From: Promethearchaeota archaeon
Lineage (GTDB): Archaea > Asgardarchaeota > Lokiarchaeia > Sigynarchaeales > SOKP01
Length of the DNA stretch: 8,012 nt
NCBI GenBank assembly: GCA_016839655.1
Contig: JAEOTW010000087.1
Location: 1-8,012 of the forward strand
Reading direction: 5' to 3'
The notes beneath the pieces were generated by a model, which had not been told where the DNA came from, made no database searches, and was given only the letters and a program-made list of their open reading frames with translations. Positions 1 through 6,475 of the stretch are shown here, one piece after another; the stretch's first letter is position 1; every line of letters begins with the position of its first letter. A program made the translations under genes and the position numbers.

Positions 1-418
1 CCACAACTATTACATCTCTTCTAGTTCTTACTGCATGAGCTGCGGCAAGCCTTAAGCGCTCAATCTCCTCATTAACGTTAAAATCTTTCTCAATATAGAG
101 TCCAGAAACGGGTAAATAGGCTTCTGGTTGATAGTAATCGTAGTATGAGACGAAATAATGAACTGCATTATCAGGAAAAAACTCTTTTAGTTCATTATAT
201 AACTGAGCAGCTAAAGTCTTATTTGGTGCCATTATTAACGTCGGCTTTTGAATTTCCTGAATTATATTTGCGATTGAAAACGTTTTTCCTGTTCCAGTTG
301 CTCCTAATAAAGTTTGAAATCGTTTACCATCTTTAATATTATTCGCAAGTGCAGAGATAGCTGAAGGTTGATCACCCGCAGGTTTAAAGCTTGTTTGTAA
401 TTTAAAACCGACGCTCAT
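1..418 (-). CDS. uvrB: UvrB excinuclease subunit, N-terminal part (cut by window edge)
   Basis: UvrB is the ATP-dependent damage-verification subunit of bacterial-type nucleotide excision repair. It is loaded by UvrA, clamps the DNA with a beta-hairpin, and recruits UvrC for incision. Only the first 139 residues are in the window; the rest lies off the left edge. The start at 416-418 is well supported because the N-terminus matches the family pattern ([17 protein letters not shown] at residues 5-21). The Walker A motif GATGTGKT is at residues 39-46, followed by [14 protein letters not shown] at 64-77. The tyrosine-rich base of the beta-hairpin is at 91-98 (SYYDYYQP), followed by YIEKD at 108-112 and NEEIERLR at 116-123. 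The hairpin has PVSG at 103-106, where many bacterial UvrB proteins have a P-S/T-S/T-D-type stretch. No Shine-Dalgarno is visible before the ATG. Archaeal UvrABC is generally regarded as acquired from bacteria. Identity is certain; completeness cannot be judged. Confidence 0.97.
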   Translation of the reverse strand, partial: MSVGFKLQTSFKPAGDQPSAISALANNIKDGKRFQTLLGATGTGKTFSIANIIQEIQKPTLIMAPNKTLAAQLYNELKEFFPDNAVHYFVSYYDYYQPEAYLPVSGLYIEKDFNVNEEIERLRLAAAHAVRTRRDVIVV

Positions 419-465
419 AGACAATAAACAAATTATTTTAAATAAATTATAAATAAACTTATGCC

Positions 466-477
466 AATATATATAAG
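466..477 (-). promoter_or_regulatory. Candidate TATA box for uvrB
   Basis: On the minus strand this reads CTTATATATATT, close to the archaeal TATA-box pattern. It lies about 50 nt before the uvrB ATG. With the usual archaeal offset of about 25-27 nt to the start site, the message would have a leader of roughly 25-30 nt. The surrounding gap is so AT-rich that chance matches are expected, and I see no clear BRE. This is inference from position and sequence only. Confidence 0.35.
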
Positions 478-540
478 AGAAGTCTATAGATATTCTAATG
501 AAACAATAACTTATGATTTTTACTAAAAATAGAAAAGGAC

Positions 541-546
541 AAAAAA
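541..546 (-). terminator. Candidate T-tract terminator after aglB
   Basis: On the minus strand a run of six T lies about 20 nt past the aglB stop codon, inside a wider T/A-rich stretch (532-560). Archaeal transcription commonly ends at such U-rich tracts without a hairpin, and I see no stable stem here. It would separate aglB from uvrB, which lies downstream on the same strand after a 147-bp gap. Confidence 0.4.
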
Positions 547-565
547 TAAATATATTTAACAATAA

Positions 566-3500
566 TTATATGACAGTTTCTTGGTGAGTATCCTCGGCTC
601 CTTCTATAGTGCGGACTAAAATTTCTAAAATGTCGTCAACATTAATGGTTCCAAGTTTGAATTCGATTGTGGCCATGCTTATTGTTAATTCTATTGAACC
701 TCCATTATCAATTTCATAGCCATTATCAGAGGTGAATTCATTTGCGGAAAAGTATGTATTATTTATATAAACTGAATCAACTGTAACGTTAAATAATCCA
801 TTGTTTTGAATTAGAATTGTCACAGATCCTGAATCATATGCCGATGTTCCTCCATCATCAATATCTATATTGTAATAAATTGAATCTACTTGTCCTTTGA
901 GAATTTCTGTTGTCTCTACTCCCGAAGTTGTATTAATTCTTACACTAACGTCATCAGAGTTATTAATTGTAAAGCCTGGAATGTCAAATTTGATAATAGC
1001 ACATTCTTGAATGTCTAGTGTTGAATCACCGTAAATGTATTCAATATTATTTACTAATGTATTGTTTACATTAATATCACTAAGAGTAACTTGTTCATCT
1101 CCTGTATTTTTAACTAATATTTGACCAGTTTCATTCGCATAAATAATGGATGAGGCAACACTTTGTACATCATTAATTATTTTTATGTCTGGTTCATCTT
1201 TTATTGTGTGAATATATCCTATATCAGAGGCGACGGTTTCTAATTCTCCAAAAGCGCCAGTGATACATACTAATATTTCTTCATTTAACTCTCCAGTAAG
1301 CCCATATTTCGCATCACCAGGATCATTTGTATCTATTTCGATTACAATAACATCTTCTTCGTTGCTTTCTAAGTTAAGGAATCCACTTTTTGTATAAAAA
1401 TCATCGCTATCGACTTCTATAAGAGATTCTTCTAAATAAACTGAATCTAACCCAAATATGACATCTCCTGTATTTTTTACATGCATATTCAAGATAATAG
1501 TTCCATTATCATAAGTGTAAGCAACTGAATTGTTAAAGTCAATAGGGATGTGTTTCCTAAAATTTGAGTCAAGGATAGCCAAACTTTCAGGGGAAGCAAT
1601 CCGATCCTTTCTTAAAATTGATAATGAGTAGTCTTCTAGGTTTGATGTGAACAGTAATTCGTCATATATATTATTTGGAGTTGCTATACCAATCCTATTA
1701 TATTCTTTGATAGGATAAAAGTCTATTGCTGCATCTTGTATTTGTATAAAAGTCTTTTCACCGGGTGCAAGAGCAGGAGATCCACTTAGATAAGTTATTT
1801 TTTCCGGATCAATCCTATTTTCCACAGTATCAATGTTAGCATAAATTCTATCTAAAACTACAATTGAATTTCCTGAATTTTCTACTTCAAGGTATAAATC
1901 AACAGTGGAAGAATCTTTTTGAATAACAATACTATTTTCATTAATGATTTTAATTTCTCCTTCTTCTGCTTCTCTAACAAAGAAGTTGCTGGTATCATTT
2001 GTAAAAACATAATCTCTTTCGTATAATGCTTCTGACTGAGCCTCCACTTCTATTGTAACTACATCATCTAATTGGAAATTTGCGTCTGTGGTATTAACCC
2101 ATACTAATGCATCAGAACCAGCTTCAACATGTTTATCTGCCATGAAAAATTGATAATTTGAGTCATTAACAGAAACTCCTCTAATATATAATTCTTTTTT
2201 ACCTGTATTCTGGAGTTTGAAAGTAGCATATCCTTTATCAGTAACCCTTGGATCTATAATTCTAAAGCTGGAATCTAGTATTGTGTAATCAACCCTATAC
2301 AATTTTACTAAATGGGTATAAGAGAAATACGTTGGTATAAATATCATCGAATTGTAATATCCATCCTCAGGGATATGTGAAACCCATAGATCTCCATCAT
2401 TATCTCGTCTGTTATTGATAATATTTACGTAATTTTGCTCAAGTTGATTTCGTTCCCCATCATCAATTGTTACTTCACCACCAAACATTAGTGTTATCAA
2501 TTGACTTTCAAACCACGCATCCTTCACAGCTCCATTGGTTTCATTTACATAATCATTCATATCAAAAACAGCATTATCAGCCCAATTATCTTCTTCCCAA
2601 CCCAATTGTTTATATTTTTCATAATTATCGTTACAAATTTCTATCATCCATGTCCATTTACCTTCATCACCACCCAATTGTGATATTAGATATCCCCAAT
2701 AAACTAATACGTAATCAGCTTGAAGTCGACGTAACGCTTTAACACTAGCTAGCTCATCTGTTTGCATTAAGGCCATTCCCGTTAAACCTATTCTAGTCGA
2801 GTTTTTTGTGGCGTTGTCGTTTACAGTAGTTACGTTGCCGATAGGAGTCAGCCAGTAGCCGTAATCCCACCAAGAAACAACCACATCTGTTCCCTGCAAA
2901 TTAGTTTTCATCCATGTTAAACTTTCTTCCCAATCATGAAGAAAGCCTCCAGGGGAAATTTGGGCATACGACATTTGAGTGATTGCAATATTAGAAGTAT
3001 GAGCAATTTGAGCATACAACAGAATACCCACACAGAAATACACAACTAACACTTCAGAACTTCCTAAAGTTCCCTTCAATTGTCTTTTTCTTTTTCTACT
3101 GACACCAACTTTTCTTTCTCCTATAAAACTACCAAAAATTTTTAATACGCTGGCTAGTCCGTATGCTCCCGCTAATGATGCCGCTGGAGCGAATATTAGT
3201 ATGATCCGAATCATACTACCTGTAAAATAATACATTAAAATAACAAATGCTATAACAAAAATATCTGCCGCATTCAATCTTTTAAAACAGAAATAAATAC
3301 CTAGTGGCACAAGAACCAATGGAATTAATGTATTATAATAAAATACACTCCACGAACTGGGCATTTGTTCTGCTACTGACGCGACCAGGCTTACATCTTC
3401 TCGGAAGAGAGGATTTAGAATCGTCAAAAATCGTGAACCAAATCCAAAAGGCAATATTTCAGGAGCTACCCATAATATTACAGCAAAAACAAGAATAACA

Positions 3501-4447
3501 GGAATTATACCCCATTTTATCGTATTTAATAATTTATAATAAAATTTTGGATGTTCATTCTTTTTATTGTGAATAATATGAAAAATTACTAAAATAATTG
3601 TTAAGAAAAAAATTCCTCCTATATCTAAATTTGAAAATAAACTGTCAAAATGAAATCTTGTATATAAAGAAAAGATTAATAAACCAGTCCCTTGAACTCC
3701 AGCATAAGTTAATAGAACATTTTCATTATATTTATTTGTAAAAATTAAGATTATGCAAATAATAGGAATTACTAAATAAACAAATTGATATCCTCCCCAG
3801 CTAAGGGATAAATAACCTAGAAAGACACCCCCAATAAGAGCGTGTGAGAATCTACCAGTTCTTAAAGCTTTTAAAAAGAATAAAAAGATCATTAAGGTTG
3901 CAAAAACCCCAATTGTTTCATTATCAAAAAATCCTGCAGTGGTTCGTTGTAAGTATCCTGGATTAAACGCTAGAAAAAATGCGGCAAATAAGCCAGTTGC
4001 TCGATTAAGTACTTCTTTACCTAAAAAGTACATTACTAATACAGTTATTCCTCCCATAAATGCGGGAAAATAGAAGCATACATCATACAACGAGATAGGC
4101 ATTCCAAAAAGGTTAAGCATCTTATGAATAGCTACTACTGTAAATGTTAACCCTGGTCGTAAACCCCCTCTGAAATGTCCCTCTGGATACCAACTTTTAT
4201 AGTCAACCCAATTGAAGTATTCATACATGGTATGAGTATCTAAATATTCCGCATTATACCATTGTATCCAAGGATCAAATGCCTTAATTAAAGTAACATT
4301 TCTTATAAGAGGGCTTAATCTAATAATTATGGCTAAAGTTACAATTAGGAATATTGCAGTAAAGAACAAAACGTTTCGCGTTTTCAATGAAACTGATGTT
4401 TTGATACGATCTCGAAAATTCCTTAGGGAAGCGCCAATTTTAGCCAT
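566..4447 (-). CDS. aglB: STT3/AglB-type dolichyl-phosphooligosaccharide-protein glycotransferase with long repeat-bearing C-terminal extension
   Basis: This is the catalytic oligosaccharyltransferase of N-glycosylation. It transfers a lipid-linked glycan to Asn in N-X-S/T sequons on the outer face of the membrane. Residues ~25-485 hold about 13 hydrophobic segments. Expected active-site motifs are all present: acidic residue D58 (FDPW) in the first external loop, the second acidic motif D175-N-E177 (GFFDNET), SVAE at 357-360 (the TIxE/SVSE motif), conserved R414, WWDYG at 526-530, and the DK motif D594-x2-K597-x3-M601. A basic stretch RKRKR (451-455) precedes the last membrane segment, fitting a cytoplasmic loop under the positive-inside rule. 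After the WWDYG domain, residues ~725-1293 form a soluble, acidic, beta-rich extension of about five modules. At 1293 residues it is longer than typical AglB proteins (roughly 600-1000). The ATG is supported by an in-frame stop two codons upstream. No later membrane anchor or sorting signal is visible. Confidence 0.96.
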   Translation of the reverse strand: MAKIGASLRNFRDRIKTSVSLKTRNVLFFTAIFLIVTLAIIIRLSPLIRNVTLIKAFDPWIQWYNAEYLDTHTMYEYFNWVDYKSWYPEGHFRGGLRPGLTFTVVAIHKMLNLFGMPISLYDVCFYFPAFMGGITVLVMYFLGKEVLNRATGLFAAFFLAFNPGYLQRTTAGFFDNETIGVFATLMIFLFFLKALRTGRFSHALIGGVFLGYLSLSWGGYQFVYLVIPIICIILIFTNKYNENVLLTYAGVQGTGLLIFSLYTRFHFDSLFSNLDIGGIFFLTIILVIFHIIHNKKNEHPKFYYKLLNTIKWGIIPVILVFAVILWVAPEILPFGFGSRFLTILNPLFREDVSLVASVAEQMPSSWSVFYYNTLIPLVLVPLGIYFCFKRLNAADIFVIAFVILMYYFTGSMIRIILIFAPAASLAGAYGLASVLKIFGSFIGERKVGVSRKRKRQLKGTLGSSEVLVVYFCVGILLYAQIAHTSNIAITQMSYAQISPGGFLHDWEESLTWMKTNLQGTDVVVSWWDYGYWLTPIGNVTTVNDNATKNSTRIGLTGMALMQTDELASVKALRRLQADYVLVYWGYLISQLGGDEGKWTWMIEICNDNYEKYKQLGWEEDNWADNAVFDMNDYVNETNGAVKDAWFESQLITLMFGGEVTIDDGERNQLEQNYVNIINNRRDNDGDLWVSHIPEDGYYNSMIFIPTYFSYTHLVKLYRVDYTILDSSFRIIDPRVTDKGYATFKLQNTGKKELYIRGVSVNDSNYQFFMADKHVEAGSDALVWVNTTDANFQLDDVVTIEVEAQSEALYERDYVFTNDTSNFFVREAEEGEIKIINENSIVIQKDSSTVDLYLEVENSGNSIVVLDRIYANIDTVENRIDPEKITYLSGSPALAPGEKTFIQIQDAAIDFYPIKEYNRIGIATPNNIYDELLFTSNLEDYSLSILRKDRIASPESLAILDSNFRKHIPIDFNNSVAYTYDNGTIILNMHVKNTGDVIFGLDSVYLEESLIEVDSDDFYTKSGFLNLESNEEDVIVIEIDTNDPGDAKYGLTGELNEEILVCITGAFGELETVASDIGYIHTIKDEPDIKIINDVQSVASSIIYANETGQILVKNTGDEQVTLSDINVNNTLVNNIEYIYGDSTLDIQECAIIKFDIPGFTINNSDDVSVRINTTSGVETTEILKGQVDSIYYNIDIDDGGTSAYDSGSVTILIQNNGLFNVTVDSVYINNTYFSANEFTSDNGYEIDNGGSIELTISMATIEFKLGTINVDDILEILVRTIEGAEDTHQETVI
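596..2227 (-). repeat. Five divergent beta-sandwich-like modules in the AglB C-terminal extension
   Basis: Within AglB residues ~741-1284 the same pattern recurs about five times: a hydrophobic-alternating strand ending in N-T/S/N-G, then 7-10 residues, then a second strand of the type V-x-V/I-x-N/E. The N-x-G cores are LQNTG (745-749), VENSG (855-859), VKNTG (990-994), VKNTG (1112-1116) and IQNNG (1213-1217), with spacings of about 100-135 residues. Most modules then show a Gly/Glu/Asn-containing turn and a strand rich in Val/Ile. This resembles CARDB/Ig-like adhesion-type modules found on archaeal surface proteins. The repeats are diverged in both protein and DNA, so this is not a recent tandem duplication. 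The fold assignment is inference. Confidence 0.7.
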
Positions 4448-4464
4448 AATTTATCGTAAAATAG

Positions 4465-4472
4465 AATATAAC
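4465..4472 (-). promoter_or_regulatory. Candidate TATA box for aglB
   Basis: On the minus strand this reads GTTATATT, with its upstream edge 25 nt before the aglB ATG. That spacing would put the transcription start at or very near the start codon, meaning a leaderless message. No Shine-Dalgarno is seen between it and the ATG, which agrees. The region is AT-rich, so the match could be chance. Confidence 0.3.
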
Positions 4473-4498
4473 TTATTATTACACATAATTAAATTTTG

Positions 4499-4507
4499 TT
4501 TATAAAA
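4499..4507 (+). promoter_or_regulatory. Candidate TATA box for truA
   Basis: TTTATAAAA on the plus strand resembles an archaeal TATA box. It would place the start near 4530 and give a leader of about 60 nt containing the ribosome binding site at 4577. An alternative AT-rich match at about 4523-4537 would give a shorter leader. The 143-bp gap 4448-4590 must hold the divergent promoters of both aglB and truA. Confidence 0.3.
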
Positions 4508-4576
4508 AAAATCCTTAAGATTAAAATTTATTTATTTATTCCAACATTTTGTAGGAATCAAAATTTGACAATTATT

Positions 4577-4580
4577 GGAG
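4577..4580 (+). promoter_or_regulatory. Shine-Dalgarno GGAG for truA, fixing a GTG start
   Basis: GGAG lies 10 nt before the GTG at 4591. A TAA stop in the same frame sits immediately before that GTG (4588-4590), so the gene cannot start further upstream. The next ATG (residue 29) would remove conserved N-terminal TruA sequence. GTG is therefore the start. Of the five gene starts in this window, this is the only one with a clear Shine-Dalgarno. Confidence 0.7.
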
Positions 4581-4590
4581 AATATTATAA

Positions 4591-5439
4591 GTGAAATTAA
4601 AATCCAAATTTCTTTTCAAAATCTATTATATTGGGACAGATGAATATTATGGATCCCAAAGACAACCGAGTTTTATGACGATTGAAGAAAGAGTATTAAA
4701 TGCTTTAAAAAGTCGAGGTTATATCCAAAATATTGAAAAATCAAAATTTGAGTTTGCAAGTAGAACAGATAGATATGTTTCAGCTCGAGGAGCTTGTTTT
4801 ACATGCATAACAGAAAAAGTTCCAATTCCTATGGAAATTAATACTGCTTTACCTGAAGAAATTGGAATTTGGGCATATTCAGAAGTACCATTGGAATTTT
4901 CTTCCAGGTTTGGTGCAGTTTTACGTCATTATGTTTATATTGTACCTTTCCCTATTTCTTATTTTAAAAAAACGTCGGGAATTGATATAGATTTAATGAA
5001 AAGGGCTTGTAGGGAATTAGAGGGGCACCATGATTATGCTAATTTTTCGAAAAAAGAAGATGATAGGATAATTACGATAAGAGATATGGATTCAGTGAAG
5101 TTATCCATACATGATGATCATCTTTTCTTTCAATTTAAGAGTAAAGCTTTTCTAAGACAACAAGTAAGAAGAATGGTTAAAAAAGTTATAGAATTAGGAA
5201 TTTATAAAATATCATTCAAGCAGTTCATAGATCTTTTTGATGTATCAAAAGAAAATTCTTATCAACCTGCAGATCCCGAAGGATTAATTTTATGGGATAT
5301 AAAATTTGATGAAAAAGTTAATTTCATTATAGACCCAAAATCAAAAGAAAGAATGGATAAATATTTCATTAAGAAGAAGTTAGATTATCTTCAAAAATAT
5401 CATTTATTCAGAACTTTGCAACAACACGATTTTAGCTAG
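4591..5439 (+). CDS. truA: TruA-family tRNA pseudouridine synthase
   Basis: TruA-family enzymes isomerise uridine to pseudouridine in tRNA, typically in the anticodon arm (positions 38-40 in bacteria). The catalytic Asp is D60 in SRTD (57-60). Further family landmarks are RHYVY at 112-116 (the conserved Arg and Tyr around the active site), EGHHDYANF at 144-152, FLRQQVRRMV at 187-196, and PADPEGLILWDI at 226-237 near the C-terminus. At 282 residues it is slightly longer than the ~250-270 typical of bacterial TruA; the excess is a Lys-rich tail after residue ~240. After the catalytic Asp it has VSA (63-65) where bacterial enzymes have GVHA, recalling eukaryotic Pus1/Pus3. The GTG start is set by an adjacent in-frame stop and an upstream GGAG. 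Its last 36 bp overlap the end of the RFC gene on the other strand. Family assignment is secure; the exact tRNA position modified is not deducible. Confidence 0.94.
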   Translation: MKLKSKFLFKIYYIGTDEYYGSQRQPSFMTIEERVLNALKSRGYIQNIEKSKFEFASRTDRYVSARGACFTCITEKVPIPMEINTALPEEIGIWAYSEVPLEFSSRFGAVLRHYVYIVPFPISYFKKTSGIDIDLMKRACRELEGHHDYANFSKKEDDRIITIRDMDSVKLSIHDDHLFFQFKSKAFLRQQVRRMVKKVIELGIYKISFKQFIDLFDVSKENSYQPADPEGLILWDIKFDEKVNFIIDPKSKERMDKYFIKKKLDYLQKYHLFRTLQQHDFS

Positions 5440-6375
5440 TAATGCTTGAAGTTGAATTTCCTCAGTTCCCCCTTGACTTAATCGATACTCAAATTCAGCT
5501 AATAATTTCAATATTTCAATTTTCATTTGCTCTTGAATATTCAAATCATAAATTTCTCGATATATGTTTTTTATGATATTTTGTCCAGAAAGTCCGTAGT
5601 TTTTAATTAAATCATTCAGAAGTTTTATAGATAATTGTAATTGGGCTTCTAATGCTGTATTCAAAATTTCTTTTATTTTTTCAGGAGGAACTTCTCCTGC
5701 AACGCGAAATACGATCTCTTGATCGATTTTCTTGGAAATTGTGCCACATGATTGCAGGTAGTTTATTGCTCTTCGACAATCGCCCCTAGAAACATCTACA
5801 ATTGCATTTAAACCTCCGGACGTGAATGTGATATTTTCTTGTTTAGCTACAAATTTTACTCTTAGTTTAATGTCTTCATTATTCAAAGAAGCAAACCTAA
5901 ACACTACACATCTTGATTGAATTGGAGGTATGACCTTATTAGAATAGTTACATATTAAAATCATTCGACAATTTTTTGTGTATTTTTCCATTGTTCTCCT
6001 TAAAGCTTGTTGAGCAGGAGCAGTCATATTATCAGCTTCATCAAGAATTAGTACTTTAAATGTGATATCCATGGGTGGTCGTGCTCGCGCAAAATCTTTT
6101 ATATAAGTTCTAATTACATCGATACCACGTGCATCACTGGCATTTAATTCTAAATATGTTTTATTTACAGCCATTTTTCTTCCATACAATTCTCTTACCA
6201 TTGCTAATGCGGAGGTAGTTTTTCCTGTTCCCGCTGGTCCAGCAAAAATAAGATGAGGCATTGATTTATCGAATACAAATTGTTTTAATCGTCTTATTAT
6301 TCCCTTTTGATTTACAACATCATCCAGCACTCTTGGTCGATATTTTTCAACCCAAGGCCTATTCTCAAGAGACAT
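5404..6375 (-). CDS. rfcS: Replication factor C small subunit (clamp loader AAA+ ATPase)
   Basis: This subunit, with the RFC large subunit, forms the ATP-driven complex that opens and loads the PCNA sliding clamp on primed DNA. The 323-residue length is normal for archaeal RfcS. Motifs in order: WVEKYRP at 8-14 (RFC box II), Walker A GPAGTGKTT at 46-54, NASDARG at 78-84, Walker B LILDEAD at 109-115, sensor-1 Asn N143 (ICNYSNK), the SRC motif at 154-156 carrying the arginine finger, and sensor-2 region GDCRRAIN at 198-205. A helical C-terminal collar domain follows from about 230. There is no intein, unlike some archaeal RFC genes. The ATG is followed by the conserved N-terminus, and an in-frame stop lies about nine codons upstream. 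No Shine-Dalgarno is visible, so a leaderless or short-leader message is plausible. The large subunit is not in the window. The gene ends inside truA. Confidence 0.97.
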   Translation of the reverse strand: MSLENRPWVEKYRPRVLDDVVNQKGIIRRLKQFVFDKSMPHLIFAGPAGTGKTTSALAMVRELYGRKMAVNKTYLELNASDARGIDVIRTYIKDFARARPPMDITFKVLILDEADNMTAPAQQALRRTMEKYTKNCRMILICNYSNKVIPPIQSRCVVFRFASLNNEDIKLRVKFVAKQENITFTSGGLNAIVDVSRGDCRRAINYLQSCGTISKKIDQEIVFRVAGEVPPEKIKEILNTALEAQLQLSIKLLNDLIKNYGLSGQNIIKNIYREIYDLNIQEQMKIEILKLLAEFEYRLSQGGTEEIQLQALLAKIVLLQSSE

Positions 6376-6412
6376 ACTTTTTATTTCTGATTTAAATTTT
6401 TATTATTATCTT

Positions 6413-6436
6413 AAGAATTAAATTTTCTTAATTCTT
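6413..6436. promoter_or_regulatory. Inverted repeat midway between divergent rfcS and eno
   Basis: The arms AAGAATTAA (6413-6421) and TTAATTCTT (6428-6436) are perfect 9-bp inverted copies separated by 6 bp. The centre (6424.5) falls almost exactly in the middle of the 100-bp gap between the two divergent start codons. It could be an operator for a dimeric regulator acting on both genes. In sequence this AT-rich a 9-bp match can arise by chance, so the call is tentative. Confidence 0.3.
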
Positions 6437-6475
6437 TATTAATATTCATATCCATAAAAAAACAATGAGATAAGT

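Noticed and set aside
145..336. Plus-strand open frame of 63 codons opposite uvrB
   Set aside because: It is antisense to the Walker A and hairpin region of uvrB and has no recognisable domain, so it is a shadow frame.
419..565. A small gene or RNA in the 147-bp gap between uvrB and aglB
   Set aside because: The gap is AT-rich, with stops in all frames and no tRNA-like or stable stem structure. It holds only the candidate uvrB TATA box and the aglB T-tract.
2467..2742. Plus-strand open frames opposite aglB (2467-2742, 2501-2683, 3304-3498)
   Set aside because: They lie antisense to a strongly supported gene, have low-complexity His/Ile/Phe-rich translations and show no ribosome binding site or recognisable motif.
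566..4447. The 1293-residue AglB as an artefact of two fused genes
   Set aside because: No start with a ribosome binding site or change in composition marks a second gene at the domain junction. The extension follows the catalytic domain smoothly and has no membrane or signal segment of its own.
4448..4590. Short inverted repeat ATTCC / GGAAT in the aglB-truA gap
   Set aside because: The arms are only 5 bp in an AT-rich region, too short to separate from chance.
6049..6054. DEAD motif in rfcS as a sign of a DEAD-box helicase
   Set aside because: The DEAD tetrapeptide (residues 112-115) is the Walker B of the AAA+ clamp loader; the RFC boxes and SRC motif settle the family.
6465..6473. Tiny ATG-AGA-TAA frame just before the enolase start
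   Set aside because: Two codons in an AT-rich leader are expected by chance. There is no ribosome binding site, and the enolase start itself is clear.
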